A stretch of 64,000 nucleotides of DNA from positions 3,440,001-3,504,000 of the forward strand of contig NZ_CP029426.2 of NCBI RefSeq assembly GCF_002266435.3, written 5' to 3'. Numbering within the stretch: the first letter of the stretch is position 1; each line of letters begins with the position of its first letter. Position numbers and translations under genes: made by a program. Source of the DNA: Bradyrhizobium amphicarpaeae. Its GTDB lineage: Bacteria > Pseudomonadota > Alphaproteobacteria > Rhizobiales > Xanthobacteraceae. This document shows positions 9,745 through 19,034 of the stretch, one piece after another. Below the pieces are notes generated by a model. It worked only from the letters and a program-made list of their open reading frames with translations. It made no database searches and was not told the DNA's origin.

Positions 9745-11025
9745 CTATTCCCGCAAGGCGGGCACGATCAGGAAGGGGATCATTCCGAGGATCACGCTCG
9801 CAAGTGCGAACACGAGCAGCAGGTTGTAGCCGTGGGTGAAATCGTGGATGAGGCCGCCGCTCCATGAGCCGAAGGCCGAGCCGAGGCCGCTGCCGATCGA
9901 GATGGTGCCGAAGATCGTGCCGACGCGCTTGCCGCGAAAGATCTTCATCGCGGTTGCCGTGATCAGCGGGCCGCGCGAGCCCATCATGCTGCCGAAGCAG
10001 ACGACGAAGCCGGTGAGCAGGATGATGTTCGGATAGTACTGAAGCAGCCAGAGCAGGGCGATGCCCAGAATCGAGATCGCGTAGCTCAGCAGCACCGACG
10101 GCCGCCGCCCGATCAGGCCGTCGAGCGCGGACACGCCGAGCATGCCGAACACCAGCACGACGCCGGAAAAGCCCCAGGCTGTCGCGGCCTGCAGCGGCGG
10201 GAAGCCGGCATCGATCAGATAGGCCACGATCTGGGCAGCGATCGCATACATGCCGACCGCGGTGAAAAAGAAGGTCGAGAACAGCGCCCAGAACGCGTGG
10301 TGACGCATGGCGCTCGGAAGCGTCCAGCCATGGTCGATGAAGTCAGGATCGCTTCTCTTGGTCACATGCGGCGAGCCGGCTGAAAACATCCGCCAGGGCA
10401 GCAGCAGCAGCGGCACCAGCAAGCCGAGCGCGGCGAAGCCGAACAGCTGGTAGGTCTCGCGCCAGCCGAGATGGTCGATCAGGAGCTGCGAGGCCGGCAG
10501 CAGCGCCAGCACGCCGCCGCCCATCGCCGAATACACCACCGCCATTGCGGTCGGCAGCTTTGCACCGAACCAGCGGCCGAGCAGCATCGAGTTCGGCACA
10601 TTGCCGATGAAGGCGACGCCGATGCCGACGCAGAGTCCGATGGAGAGCTGGAATTGCCACAGCGCCTGCGCCCGGCTCGCGATCAGGAAGGCTGCGCCGA
10701 GCAGGAATAGTCCGAGCGCGTAGACGATGCGCGGTCCGGAATGGTCGAACAACCGTCCCACCAGCGGCGCGGTGAGCCCGCTGATCAGCCAGGTCAGTGA
10801 ATAGATCGAAACGACCTGCGCGCGGTCCCAGCCGAAGTTTTCGGAGATCGGTTTGAGGAAGACGGTGAAGCTCTCGCTCAGGCCCCGACCGAGAACTGCC
10901 AGCGTGAAGCACAATGCGAGCACGACGAGCGCGGTGCGAACCGCAGCTTGTTGCGAGCGCTCTGGTTCCGTGGCCGCTACCGCGGGTGCTTCCTTGGTCG
11001 TTTCCCTGGGCGTGTTCTGATCCAT
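9745..11025 (-). CDS. MFS transporter (monocarboxylate/oxalate-formate antiporter-like)
   Basis: Twelve-segment major facilitator carrier of 426 residues. A hydrophilic N terminus (about 30 residues) precedes the first helix. The loop 2-3 signature appears as GRLFDHSGPRIVYALG, and the second half repeats it as DGLIGRRPSVLLSY. The pattern GLSESFTVFLKPISENFGWDR with the Trp-Asp motif in the first half is typical of the OFA/MCT-like branch, which moves small carboxylates. ATG 11025 is the first ATG; an in-frame TTG at 11061 would add twelve residues. The substrate is unknown and no catabolic genes adjoin. Confidence 0.87.
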   Translation of the reverse strand: MDQNTPRETTKEAPAVAATEPERSQQAAVRTALVVLALCFTLAVLGRGLSESFTVFLKPISENFGWDRAQVVSIYSLTWLISGLTAPLVGRLFDHSGPRIVYALGLFLLGAAFLIASRAQALWQFQLSIGLCVGIGVAFIGNVPNSMLLGRWFGAKLPTAMAVVYSAMGGGVLALLPASQLLIDHLGWRETYQLFGFAALGLLVPLLLLPWRMFSAGSPHVTKRSDPDFIDHGWTLPSAMRHHAFWALFSTFFFTAVGMYAIAAQIVAYLIDAGFPPLQAATAWGFSGVVLVFGMLGVSALDGLIGRRPSVLLSYAISILGIALLWLLQYYPNIILLTGFVVCFGSMMGSRGPLITATAMKIFRGKRVGTIFGTISIGSGLGSAFGSWSGGLIHDFTHGYNLLLVFALASVILGMIPFLIVPALRE

Positions 11026-11080
11026 TGCGATCAGGGAGCGCGCATCCGCGCGCCCTGACAAGCATCAAAACCTCATACGC

Positions 11081-12334
11081 CTATGCAGGCTTGAGAAGGA
11101 CGTGCTTCTTCTTGCCGAACGACAGCTTGATCACGCCTTCCGGCGTCAGATTGGCCGCCGACAGCGCCATCTTTTCGTCGGTGACCGGCTCGTCGTTGAC
11201 GCGAAGGCCGCCGCCCTTGATCTGGCGTCTTGCTTCGCCGTTGGAGGCAACGAGGCCCGCCTTGACGAAGGCGTTGAGCACGCCGAGGCCGGCGTCCAGC
11301 TCGCCGCGCGGAATTTCCACCGTCGGCAGGGTTTCGGCGAGAGCGCCTTCCTCGAAGGTGCGGCGCGCGGTCTCCGCCGCCTCGTTCGCGGCGTCGCGGC
11401 CGTGCAACAGCGCGGTCGCTTCGGTGGCGAGCACCTTCTTGGCCTCGTTGATCTCGGATCCGCCGAGCGCTTCGAGCTTCCTGATCTCGGCCATCGGCAG
11501 TGTCGTGAACAGCTTCAGGAATTTGCCGACGTCGGCATCCTCGGTGTTGCGCCAGTACTGCCAGAAGTCATACGGCGAAAACGCGTCGGCGTTGAGCCAG
11601 ACCGCGCCTTGGGCCGTCTTGCCCATCTTGGCGCCCGATGCCGTCGTCAGCAGCGGCGTCGTCAGCGCGAACAGCTGATGGGTGCCCATGCGGCGGCCGA
11701 GATCGACGCCCATGATGATGTTGCCCCACTGGTCCGAGCCGCCCATCTGCAATTTGCAGCCGGTGCGCTTGGCAAGCTCGACGAAGTCGTAGGCCTGGCA
11801 GACCATGTAATTGAACTCGATGAAGCTCATCTCCTGCTCGCGCTCGAGGCGCAGCCGCACGGAGTCCATGGTCAGCATGCGGTTGACCGAGAAGTGCCGG
11901 CCGACGTCGCGCAGCATCTCGATCCAGTTGAGCCTGGTCAGCCACTCCGCATTGTCGAGCATGATCGCGTCGCTCTTGCCCTCGCCATAGCGCAGCACCT
12001 TGGCGAACACGCCGCGGATCGATTCCTTGTTGGCCTCGATCTCGGCGACGGTGCGCATCGCGCGCGTCTCGTCCTTGCCGGAGGGATCGCCCACCATGGT
12101 GGTGCCGCCGCCCATCAGCGTGATCGGCTTGTTGCCGGACTGCTGGAGCCAGTGCAGCATCATCATGGTCAGGTAATTGCCGATATGCAGCGAGCGGGCG
12201 GTGCAATCGTAGCCGACATAGGCGGTCGCTTCGCCCTTGGCGGCGAGCGCGTCCAGCCCCTCGAAATCGGAGCATTGGTGGACGAAGCCACGTTCCTGCA
12301 GGATATTGAGGAAATCCGATTTAAATGCAGTCAT
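11081..12334 (-). CDS. tyrS: Tyrosyl-tRNA synthetase
   Basis: Charges tRNA-Tyr in the cytoplasm. The 417-residue product has the class I signatures: HIGH-like HIGN in [11 protein letters not shown], tyrosine-binding [14 protein letters not shown], and a KMSKS variant in [17 protein letters not shown]-terminal S4 RNA-binding domain begins near [20 protein letters not shown]. Length is normal for bacterial TyrRS. It is divergent from anmK, with 164 bases between the starts; I see no T-box in that gap. Confidence 0.97.
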   Translation of the reverse strand: MTAFKSDFLNILQERGFVHQCSDFEGLDALAAKGEATAYVGYDCTARSLHIGNYLTMMMLHWLQQSGNKPITLMGGGTTMVGDPSGKDETRAMRTVAEIEANKESIRGVFAKVLRYGEGKSDAIMLDNAEWLTRLNWIEMLRDVGRHFSVNRMLTMDSVRLRLEREQEMSFIEFNYMVCQAYDFVELAKRTGCKLQMGGSDQWGNIIMGVDLGRRMGTHQLFALTTPLLTTASGAKMGKTAQGAVWLNADAFSPYDFWQYWRNTEDADVGKFLKLFTTLPMAEIRKLEALGGSEINEAKKVLATEATALLHGRDAANEAAETARRTFEEGALAETLPTVEIPRGELDAGLGVLNAFVKAGLVASNGEARRQIKGGGLRVNDEPVTDEKMALSAANLTPEGVIKLSFGKKKHVLLKPA

Positions 12335-12498
12335 CTGTCGGCATGCCCAGAAATTCTTGGTTTACTGTTTTGGGAGCAGTTTAAGGGTCTTCCGTAGGAA
12401 CCCGATCGCTGCCCGCCACTTGGCGCTGTGGCATTATAAGATGTGTCCCTCTGGCACAAGATCGGCATGCCGGAGGGGTGTTTGAGGGCGCTGATCCC

Positions 12499-13602
12499 AT
12501 GATGTTGACGGCACTCGGTTTGATGAGCGGCACCTCGCTGGACGGGGTGGATGTCGCGCTGATCGAAACCGATGGAAAGCAGGTGAAGGCGTTCGGGCCG
12601 TCCGGCTACCGGGCTTATAGTCCGGCGGAGCGCAATCTGCTGCGCCAGGCGCTGAGCGAGGCCGTGCACCTGTCGCAACGTGACGCCCGGCCAGGCATCC
12701 TGGCCGAGGCCGAGCGCGCAGTGACACGGGCCCATGCCGAGGCGGTTGCCGCCTTCTTCGCCCAGCACCGCATGAGGCCCGAGGACATCGACATCGTCGG
12801 CTTCCACGGCCAGACCGTGCTGCATCGCCCCGAGCGGCGGCTGACGGTGCAGATCGGTGACGCCGCCTCGCTGGCGAAGGCGATCCATATCCCCGTGATG
12901 CATGATTTCCGCGCCGCCGACGTCGAGGCCGGCGGGCAGGGGGCGCCTTTCGTACCAGTCTACCATCGCGCGCTCGCCCACTCGCTGGATCGCGAGGGCC
13001 CGATCGTCGTCGTCAATATCGGCGGCGTCTCCAACATCACCTATATCGACGGCAACGACACGCTGATCGCCTGCGACACCGGGCCCGGCAACGCACTGCT
13101 GGACGATTTCATGTACCGCACCATGAACAAGTCGTTCGATGCGGAAGGAAAATTCGCAAGCCTCGGTAAGGTCGATGAGGCCTGGATTGCCCGCGCGCTG
13201 GAGCTGCCGTTCTTTGCGCTGCCTCCGCCGAAATCGCTCGACCGCAACGATTTTGCGGCGCTCAGGCTCGGCGAGGTCGCCCCTGCCGACGGCGCGGCGA
13301 CGCTCACCGCTTTCACCGCGGCGGCGATCGCCCGAATCATCCCGCTGCTGCCGCGGCGGCCGCGGAGCTGGATCGTCTGCGGCGGCGGCGCGCGCAACCT
13401 CACCATGCTCAGGATGCTGAGGGAGCGGGTCGGAACAGCCACCGTCGAGGCCGCCGAGGCGCTCGGCTGGGCCTCCGACGCCATCGAGGCGCAGGCCTTT
13501 GGTTTCCTGGCCGCCCGCGGCCTGAAGGGCCTGCCGTTGTCCTATCCCGCCACCACGGGCGTGCCGATGCCGATGACGGGCGGGGTGATCGCGCGGCCCT
13601 GA
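12499..13602 (+). CDS. anmK: Anhydro-N-acetylmuramic acid kinase
   Basis: Phosphorylates 1,6-anhydro-MurNAc during cell-wall recycling. The 367-residue product opens with the family signature GLMSGTSLDGVDVALIETDG, and shows VGFHGQTVLHRP, the NIGGVSNITYI sugar-binding stretch and DTGPGNALLDDFM. ATG 12499 is chosen because the conserved domain begins right after it and GAGGG lies ten bases upstream; an in-frame GTG at 12478 is possible. The tyrS/anmK divergent pairing is, from memory, common in alphaproteobacteria. Confidence 0.95.
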   Translation: MMLTALGLMSGTSLDGVDVALIETDGKQVKAFGPSGYRAYSPAERNLLRQALSEAVHLSQRDARPGILAEAERAVTRAHAEAVAAFFAQHRMRPEDIDIVGFHGQTVLHRPERRLTVQIGDAASLAKAIHIPVMHDFRAADVEAGGQGAPFVPVYHRALAHSLDREGPIVVVNIGGVSNITYIDGNDTLIACDTGPGNALLDDFMYRTMNKSFDAEGKFASLGKVDEAWIARALELPFFALPPPKSLDRNDFAALRLGEVAPADGAATLTAFTAAAIARIIPLLPRRPRSWIVCGGGARNLTMLRMLRERVGTATVEAAEALGWASDAIEAQAFGFLAARGLKGLPLSYPATTGVPMPMTGGVIARP

Positions 13603-13606
13603 GGTT

Positions 13607-13654
13607 GATGCATTTGCATGGACCTTGACATGTTCATGCAAGTGCATCTATCTT
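13607..13654 (+). promoter_or_regulatory. Promoter of GST gene embedded in a 14-bp inverted repeat
   Basis: A perfect -35 box TTGACA (13625-13630) and a TATCTT -10 (13649-13654) are separated by 18 bases. The inverted repeat GATGCATTTGCATG (13607-13620) / CATGCAAGTGCATC (13635-13648) matches at 13 of 14 positions. One arm lies just upstream of the -35 and the other fills the spacer. A dimeric repressor (for instance MarR or TetR type) bound here would block the polymerase. It drives the GST gene at 13684. Confidence 0.6.
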
Positions 13655-13683
13655 GACGGCGTTTGCACCAAACCGCCGGGATC

Positions 13684-14385
13684 ATGGCCATGACGACTTC
13701 ATTTGAAACGACCGCTTCGCTCAAACTGATCAGCCACAAGCTTTGCCCCTACGTGCAGCGCGCCGTGATCGCGCTGAAGGAGAAGGGTGTTCCGTTCGAA
13801 CGGATCGACATCGATCTCGCCAACAAGCCCGACTGGTTCCTGAAACTGTCGCCGCTCGGCAAGGTGCCGGTGCTGGTGGTAACGACCAAGACCGGCGAGG
13901 TCGCGCTGTTCGAGAGCAATGTGATCTGTGAGTACATCGAGGAGACGCAGGGTGGCGCGAAGCTGCATCCGGTGGATGCGCTTAAGCGGGCCGAGCATCG
14001 CGCCTGGATGGAGTTCGGTTCGGCGATCCTCGGCGATCTCTGGGGGCTGGAGACAACGACGGAACCGGCGACGTTCGAGAGCAAGCGGCAGGCGCTCGGC
14101 GCGAAATTCGCGCGGGTGGAAGCCGCGCTTGGCGAAGGTCCGTATTTTGCCGGCGAAGCGTTCAGCTTGGTGGATGCGGTGTTCGCGCCGATCTTCCGCT
14201 ACTTCGACCTGTTCGACGAGCTGACCGAGCACGGCATCTTCAAGGACGTGCCGAAGGTGCGGACGTGGCGCGTTGCGCTGTCAGAGCGTCAGAGCGTGCG
14301 GACGGCCGTCGGCGAGGATTATCCGCAATTGCTGCGCGCGTTCCTGGTGCGCCACGATGCGCATCTGCTCAGGCTTGCGGCCTGA
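13684..14385 (+). CDS. Glutathione S-transferase family protein
   Basis: Cytosolic GST-fold protein of 233 residues. The thioredoxin-like N-terminal domain shows LISHKLCPYVQRAVIALKEK (a CPYV motif as in omega/beta-like GSTs) and the glutathione-binding PVLV...LFESNVICEYIEE segment (cis-Pro and Glu-Ser). The all-alpha C-terminal domain follows from about residue 95. The Cys in CPYV may act as a catalytic or disulfide-forming residue. ATG 13684 is the first reasonable start. It lies downstream of a promoter overlapped by an inverted repeat, so it is probably inducible; the substrate is unknown. Confidence 0.9.
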   Translation: MAMTTSFETTASLKLISHKLCPYVQRAVIALKEKGVPFERIDIDLANKPDWFLKLSPLGKVPVLVVTTKTGEVALFESNVICEYIEETQGGAKLHPVDALKRAEHRAWMEFGSAILGDLWGLETTTEPATFESKRQALGAKFARVEAALGEGPYFAGEAFSLVDAVFAPIFRYFDLFDELTEHGIFKDVPKVRTWRVALSERQSVRTAVGEDYPQLLRAFLVRHDAHLLRLAA

Positions 14386-14423
14386 GACCGGATTTCGCAC
14401 CCGCTTAACTCCATCGCGGCGAC

Positions 14424-14487
14424 GTATGGGCCCCGGCTCTGCAGCGCAGCGCTGACGAAGCGCTGCACTGCGTCCGGGGCACGGGAT
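14424..14487. repeat. GC-rich intergenic dyad repeat, copy A
   Basis: Begins GGGCCCCGGCTCTGCAGCG and ends GCGTCCGGGGCAC, so the ends are roughly complementary (GTGCCCCGGACGC / CCGGGGCCC). The same element recurs at 14584-14639 and 25028-25113, and in the opposite orientation at 14513-14562 and 24951-25003. It fills the gap between the GST and hydrolase genes, which are convergent. Confidence 0.7.
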
Positions 14488-14512
14488 CGTTGCAAGCGCA
14501 TTCATGTTTGCT

Positions 14513-14562
14513 GTGTCCCGGACGCGCTGCAGCGCCCTTGCGCTGCTGCGAGCCGGGACCCA
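14513..14562. repeat. GC-rich intergenic dyad repeat, copy B (inverted relative to A)
   Basis: Starts GTGTCCCGGACGCGCTGCAG and ends GAGCCGGGACCCAT. Nearly identical to copy D at 24951-25003 over its first 35 bases, and close to the reverse complement of copy A. Confidence 0.7.
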
Positions 14563-14583
14563 TGCTGCTGACCGAAAGAGAAA

Positions 14584-14639
14584 GATGGGCGCCGGCTCTG
14601 CGGCGCATCACTGCGTGATGCACCGCGTCCGGGCACGTA
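14584..14639. repeat. GC-rich intergenic dyad repeat, copy C
   Basis: Starts GATGGGCGCCGGCTCTGCGG and ends CACCGCGTCCGGGCACG. It carries an internal GCATCACTGCGTGATGC hairpin. Same orientation as copy A. It abuts the 3' end of the hydrolase gene and could fold at the end of its transcript. Confidence 0.65.
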
Positions 14640-14645
14640 GAAGCC

Positions 14646-15293
14646 TCAGCGAACGTTCGCCAGCCGCATGTCCAGATACGCCGTGATCGTTTCCATCAGT
14701 GGCTCGAGCTTGGCGTCGAAGAAATGGTTGGCACCGGGGATGATCTGCTGGTCGATCACGATGCCCTTCTGCGTCTTCAGCTTCTCGACCAGCGTGTTGA
14801 CGTCCTTGGGCGGCACCACCGCATCCTTCTCGCCATGCACGATCAGGCCGGAGGACGGGCAGGGCGCAAGAAACGAGAAGTCGTAGAGATTGGCCGGCGG
14901 CGCGATCGAGATGAAGCCCTCGACCTCGGGGCGGCGCATCAACAGCTGCATGCCGATCCAGGCGCCGAAGGAGAAGCCGGCGACCCAGCAAGCGCGCGCT
15001 TCGGGATTGATGGTCTGCGCCCAGTCGAGGGCTGCGGCGGCGTCCGACAATTCGCCGGTACCGTGGTCGAACGAGCCCTGGCTGCGGCCGACGCCGCGGA
15101 AGTTGAAGCGCAGCACCGAGAAGCCACGATGCGCGAACGCATAGTAGCACTGGTACACGATCTGATGGTTCATCGTGCCGTGAAACTGCGGATGCGGATG
15201 CAGGATCATCGCGATCGGCGCGTTCTTCTGCTTGGCCGGGTGATAGCGGCCTTCGAGACGGCCGGCAGGGCCAGTGAAAATAACTTCAGGCAT
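14646..15293 (-). CDS. Alpha/beta hydrolase (dienelactone hydrolase-like)
   Basis: Cytoplasmic alpha/beta hydrolase of 215 residues, COG2945-like. Seen are PIAMILHPHPQFHGTMNH (oxyanion region), FNFRGVGRSQGSFDHG, the nucleophile elbow GFSFGAWIG with Ser in G-x-S-x-G, the acid segment VHGEKDAVVPP and the base His in GANHFF. ATG 15293 (MPEVIFTGPAG) is where conservation should begin; the frame continues upstream as basic sequence. The substrate is not predictable. Confidence 0.88.
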   Translation of the reverse strand: MPEVIFTGPAGRLEGRYHPAKQKNAPIAMILHPHPQFHGTMNHQIVYQCYYAFAHRGFSVLRFNFRGVGRSQGSFDHGTGELSDAAAALDWAQTINPEARACWVAGFSFGAWIGMQLLMRRPEVEGFISIAPPANLYDFSFLAPCPSSGLIVHGEKDAVVPPKDVNTLVEKLKTQKGIVIDQQIIPGANHFFDAKLEPLMETITAYLDMRLANVR

Positions 15294-15639
15294 CGATGAT
15301 CTCTTGATTGATTTGCTGGAGCGACGATCCTCGGCAATCAACCGATTGTGGCCTCATCGGCAGGTGCCGACGGAAGCGAATGAAGGGTGAGAAGGCGCGC
15401 CTTGCGGTGATGCGCAAAAGGCGCGCGGTGACTTGACGGTGCGGGTTCTAACATAGGCTGAGGGTCAAAAAGCAAGCATCTTCGACATCTGCCAATGTGC
15501 TCAAGAGCTTAGCCGGTCATCGCAGTGTCACGCCAATGGCGGCCGAGATCGAGCCGGGGCATGGCCAACCTCGCCCTTGTGGGGGCAACTGATTGGAATC
15601 ACGATTGTTTATCGCCTGTCGGGCGATCCTGGAGGCGAT
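15294..15639. other. Intergenic region with a strong hairpin
   Basis: No convincing gene. It holds a GC-rich hairpin: GCGCGCCTTGCG (15395-15406) pairs with CGCAAAAGGCGCGC (15413-15426) with a two-base bulge and a six-base loop. A TTGACG follows at 15433 without a clear -10. Both flanking genes are on the minus strand, so the hydrolase promoter must lie here. The rest looks featureless. Confidence 0.5.
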
Positions 15640-16590
15640 TCACAGAGGCGCCGTGCGGCCTCCGAGCGAGGCGACCGCGGACCTGTAGCGGCGGCTGCCC
15701 CCGAGCGTCTTCCCGTTGTCGAATGTGAGCTCGAAATCGCCTGAGGGCTTGAAGTCCACGCCGCTTACCCGGTCGAGATTGGCAAGCCTTGTCCGGTGAA
15801 CGCGTACGATGGCGAATCGGGCGAGTTCGTTTTCGGTCGCGGCAAGCGTGCCGCGGATCAGGTGCTGGGTGCCGCTGGCGAGGCTGTATTCGATGTAGTT
15901 GCCGGCGGAGGCAACCCACAGAATATCACGCGGTGCAACGCGAATGCGGGTGGTTCCGTCCCGGAGCCAGATCAGATCGGGAGATGGCTGCTCCTGCGGG
16001 CCGGTTGGCTTGGCGTGGGCTTCTCGCACGGCCTTGCGCAGTTCGCGGCGGCTGTCGATCAGCCAAAGCGTTGCCCCGATCAGCAATGAGGTCACCGCGT
16101 CCTTCCGAAACTCGTACAGAACTGACGCCACCGAGAAATGGAAGTCGTAAGCACTGCCCGCCAGCCAGAGCACTGACTTCCGCAAGCCCACCATGCCGGC
16201 GATGTGAAGGGCCGAGAAACCGAGCAGGGCGGCCGCACCGATTCCGATCGTCGCCGCCAGGTTTGTCGTCCGGCGCATGCGCCGGACTGACAGCATCAAG
16301 CCCGGCACCAGTACCAGGATCACGAGGATGCTGGTCATCTCCCAGAACATGCGCCGGCCGATGTCATAGCCGTCACCGCGCCAGGCGGCGTCCTGGGCGC
16401 CGGATAGTGCATTGACGATGCCACTGGCGAACGCGATGGCGGCGATCGCAGCGAACAAGGCCCAGTCGCCGCTGATCCCGCGAACCCCACCGCTCGTCCC
16501 CGAAGACGACGCCTTGTCCCCTGGCACCTGGTTCCGATCCCAAACCGTCTCGACGAACTCCGCTTCCGGAGCATTTTGGCGGTCAGCCAT
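15640..16590 (-). CDS. Membrane-bound LytTR-type DNA-binding regulator
   Basis: Probable transcription factor tethered to the membrane. The 316-residue product has four hydrophobic segments (about 42-62, 88-106, 117-142 and 155-180) followed by a LytTR DNA-binding domain (about 210-312). LytTR features visible are the start LIWLRDGTTRIRV, DILWVASAGNYIEY, the HRTRLANLDRV turn with conserved Arg, and the terminal GGSRRYRSAV. No receiver domain is present. It is divergent from the acyltransferase with only 43 bases between the starts, so it probably controls that gene. Membrane LytTR proteins without a kinase partner are a minor class in alphaproteobacteria. Confidence 0.88.
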   Translation of the reverse strand: MADRQNAPEAEFVETVWDRNQVPGDKASSSGTSGGVRGISGDWALFAAIAAIAFASGIVNALSGAQDAAWRGDGYDIGRRMFWEMTSILVILVLVPGLMLSVRRMRRTTNLAATIGIGAAALLGFSALHIAGMVGLRKSVLWLAGSAYDFHFSVASVLYEFRKDAVTSLLIGATLWLIDSRRELRKAVREAHAKPTGPQEQPSPDLIWLRDGTTRIRVAPRDILWVASAGNYIEYSLASGTQHLIRGTLAATENELARFAIVRVHRTRLANLDRVSGVDFKPSGDFELTFDNGKTLGGSRRYRSAVASLGGRTAPL

Positions 16591-16634
16591 GGCGCCAAAA
16601 CCGCTGATGTCGTCTCGTCAAGGAGCAGAAACCC

Positions 16635-17831
16635 ATGTCAACTCCACAGCAAGCATCCAACCCGGAACGACGCATCGATCTGGATTGGGTGCGGATATTA
16701 GCCTTTGGGCTCCTGATCTTCTACCATGTCGGCATGCTCTACGTGTCCTGGGGATTTCACATCAAGAGCGAGCACCGGCTGACCTGGCTCGAGCCGGTGA
16801 TGCTGGTGCTCAATCCCTGGCGCTTGTCGCTGCTGTTCCTGGTCTCCGGGGTCGCCAGCCGTTTCATGCTGGACAAGTATCGGCTCACAACCTTTGCCCG
16901 CGCGCGATCGACGCGGCTGCTGATCCCGCTGATCTTCGGCATGCTCGTGATCGTGCCGCCGCAGTCCTACCTCCAGATCGTCGAAAGCGTTGGTTACCCG
17001 GCAGGTTTCGTCGATTTCTATGTCCGCCACTATCTGGCGTTCAGCTCGGAATTCTGTCCAAGCCCCTGCATCGTACTGCCGACGTGGAACCATCTCTGGT
17101 TCGTGGTCTATCTCTGGGTCTACACGATGGCCCTGGTTGGCGTGCTGTGCTTGTGGCCAGAGGCAGCGGATTGGATCGGCGAGCGGTTGACGGCCGCGCT
17201 CGCCAGGCGATGGCTGCTGGTGTTGCCGTGCCTGTTGTTTGCAGCCTGGCGGCTATTTCTGTCGCCGGCCTTTCCGTCGACGCATGCGCTGTTCGGCGAC
17301 TGGTACAACCACGCGGACTACGCGACCGCGTTCCTGATCGGCTTCCTGCTCGCACGCGAGGGCGGCTTCTGGCGCGACATCGAGCGGCAACGGTGGATGG
17401 CGTTGATGCTCGCAATCGTTTGCTTCACCGCCTTCATCCTCGTTTATGCCGGCTTGTTCCCGCGGTCGCCGGTGCTGAGATGGTTCGCCGGCTCGGCCTA
17501 TGGCTGCTATCAATGGATCACGATGGTGGCGGTGCTCGGATTTGCGCGGCGCCATTTGACGGCCGATGATGGTCCCTTACGCCGCTATCTGACCGATGCG
17601 ATCTTTCCCTATTACATCGTGCATCAGACCGCGATCATCGTGATCGCGCACGCGCTGCGGGGGAGTGGCCTGCCTGCCGGAAGCGAGGCCGCCATCGTGA
17701 TCGGCGGCACCGCTCTTACCTGTCTGGTCAGCTACGAGGTCGCGCGGCGCATCGGCTGGTTGCGTCCGCTATTCGGACTGCGGCCGGTGTCCCGTTCAAC
17801 GGCCGGGATCGCGCAGCAACAGCCGGCCTGA
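16635..17831 (+). CDS. Acyltransferase 3 family membrane protein
   Basis: Multi-span inner-membrane acyltransferase (OpgC/OafA-like branch) that would O-acylate a surface glycan or lipid. The 398-residue product has about ten hydrophobic segments. The N-terminal RIDLDWVRILAFGLLIFYHV carries the family Arg and active-site His, and LSLLFLVSGVASRFML follows the typical 'FF-vSG' motif. AAGGAG lies upstream of the ATG. Divergent from the LytTR regulator, which suggests regulated cell-surface modification; the acceptor is unknown. Confidence 0.88.
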   Translation: MSTPQQASNPERRIDLDWVRILAFGLLIFYHVGMLYVSWGFHIKSEHRLTWLEPVMLVLNPWRLSLLFLVSGVASRFMLDKYRLTTFARARSTRLLIPLIFGMLVIVPPQSYLQIVESVGYPAGFVDFYVRHYLAFSSEFCPSPCIVLPTWNHLWFVVYLWVYTMALVGVLCLWPEAADWIGERLTAALARRWLLVLPCLLFAAWRLFLSPAFPSTHALFGDWYNHADYATAFLIGFLLAREGGFWRDIERQRWMALMLAIVCFTAFILVYAGLFPRSPVLRWFAGSAYGCYQWITMVAVLGFARRHLTADDGPLRRYLTDAIFPYYIVHQTAIIVIAHALRGSGLPAGSEAAIVIGGTALTCLVSYEVARRIGWLRPLFGLRPVSRSTAGIAQQQPA

Positions 17832-17882
17832 TGTGCGGCGGCTCCCGATTGGCGCGATGGGGAAAGGTGCTAAGAGGGCGCT

Positions 17883-19022
17883 ATGCCGAGCCGCGTCTAC
17901 CTCGACTGGAATGCGACCACACCGCTGCGCCCCGAGGCGCGGGCTGCGATGCTGGCTGCCTGGGAGCTGATCGGCAATCCGTCCTCGGTCCATGCCGAGG
18001 GGCGGGAGGCGCGGCGGCTGGTCGAGGACGCCCGTGCCGTACTGGCGGCGGCCGTGGGCGCGCTGCCGCGGAACGTCGTCTTCACCTCGTCCGGAACCGA
18101 GGCCAATACGCTGGCGCTGTCGCCGGGTCTGCGCCGCCCGTCCGGAGAGCCGGCGCGGCGGCTCCTGGTCTCCGCGGTCGAGCATCCTTCGGTGCTGGCC
18201 GGTGGCCGTTTCCCGCCGGATGACGTCGGCCAGATCCGGGTCACGCGCTCCGGCGTCGTTGATCTCGATCACCTCCGAGACCTGCTTGCGGGTGGCCGGC
18301 CGGCTCTGGTCTCGATCATGGCGGCCAACAACGAGACCGGCGCGCTCCAGCCGGTCGCTGAGGCGGCGCGGATCGTCCACGAGGCCGGGGGCCTCCTGCA
18401 CGTCGATGCGATCCAGGCGCTTGGGAAAATTCCAATCGAAATCAATGCGATGGGTGCGGATCTTGCGACTTTTTCTGCACATAAGGTCGGTGGCCCCAAG
18501 GGCGTCGGCGCCCTGATCGTGGCGGAGGGACTGACGGGATTGGAGCCTTTGCTGCGGGGAGGCGGCCAGGAGCTGAACCGGCGCGCGGGAACCGAGAATG
18601 TTGCGGGAATTGCCGGCTTTGGCGCCGTGATGAAGGCTGCGCTTCAGACTCTTTCGGAAGATGCGGAGCGGATGACAAGTCTCAGAGATCGCTTGGCAAA
18701 TGGCATTCGCGCGATTGCCGGCGCGACCATCTTCTCGGATGAGGTGGAGCGGTTGCCAAATACCGTCCTGTTCACCGCGCGAGGCCTCAAGGCCGAGACC
18801 GCCGTGATCGGCTTCGACCTCGAAGGCATCGCAGTCTCCTCGGGTTCGGCCTGTTCCTCGGGCAAGGTCCAGCCGTCCCACGTGCTGTCGGCCATGGGGT
18901 ACGATCCTGTCGTGGCCCAGGGAGCGGTGCGCCTCAGTCTGGGCTGGTCCACGGAACCGGATGACATCAACAGGGCGTTAGAGGCTTGGCGAAAGCTCGG
19001 TAATACCCTACTTAGAGCGTAG
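17883..19022 (+). CDS. Cysteine desulfurase, NifS/IscS type (group I)
   Basis: PLP enzyme that takes sulfur from cysteine for Fe-S clusters or other thio-cofactors. The 379-residue product shows YLDWNATTPLRPEARAAML, SSGTEANTLAL, the PLP lysine in FSAHKVGGPKGVGALI and the catalytic loop SSGSACSSGKVQPSHVL. The long flexible Cys loop is the group I hallmark, unlike the SufS enzyme encoded 4 kb downstream. It lies 125 bases before sufB in the same direction, so it probably belongs to the Fe-S assembly locus and may share its regulation. Confidence 0.95.
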   Translation: MPSRVYLDWNATTPLRPEARAAMLAAWELIGNPSSVHAEGREARRLVEDARAVLAAAVGALPRNVVFTSSGTEANTLALSPGLRRPSGEPARRLLVSAVEHPSVLAGGRFPPDDVGQIRVTRSGVVDLDHLRDLLAGGRPALVSIMAANNETGALQPVAEAARIVHEAGGLLHVDAIQALGKIPIEINAMGADLATFSAHKVGGPKGVGALIVAEGLTGLEPLLRGGGQELNRRAGTENVAGIAGFGAVMKAALQTLSEDAERMTSLRDRLANGIRAIAGATIFSDEVERLPNTVLFTARGLKAETAVIGFDLEGIAVSSGSACSSGKVQPSHVLSAMGYDPVVAQGAVRLSLGWSTEPDDINRALEAWRKLGNTLLRA

Positions 19023-19034
19023 GCGACGAAACAC

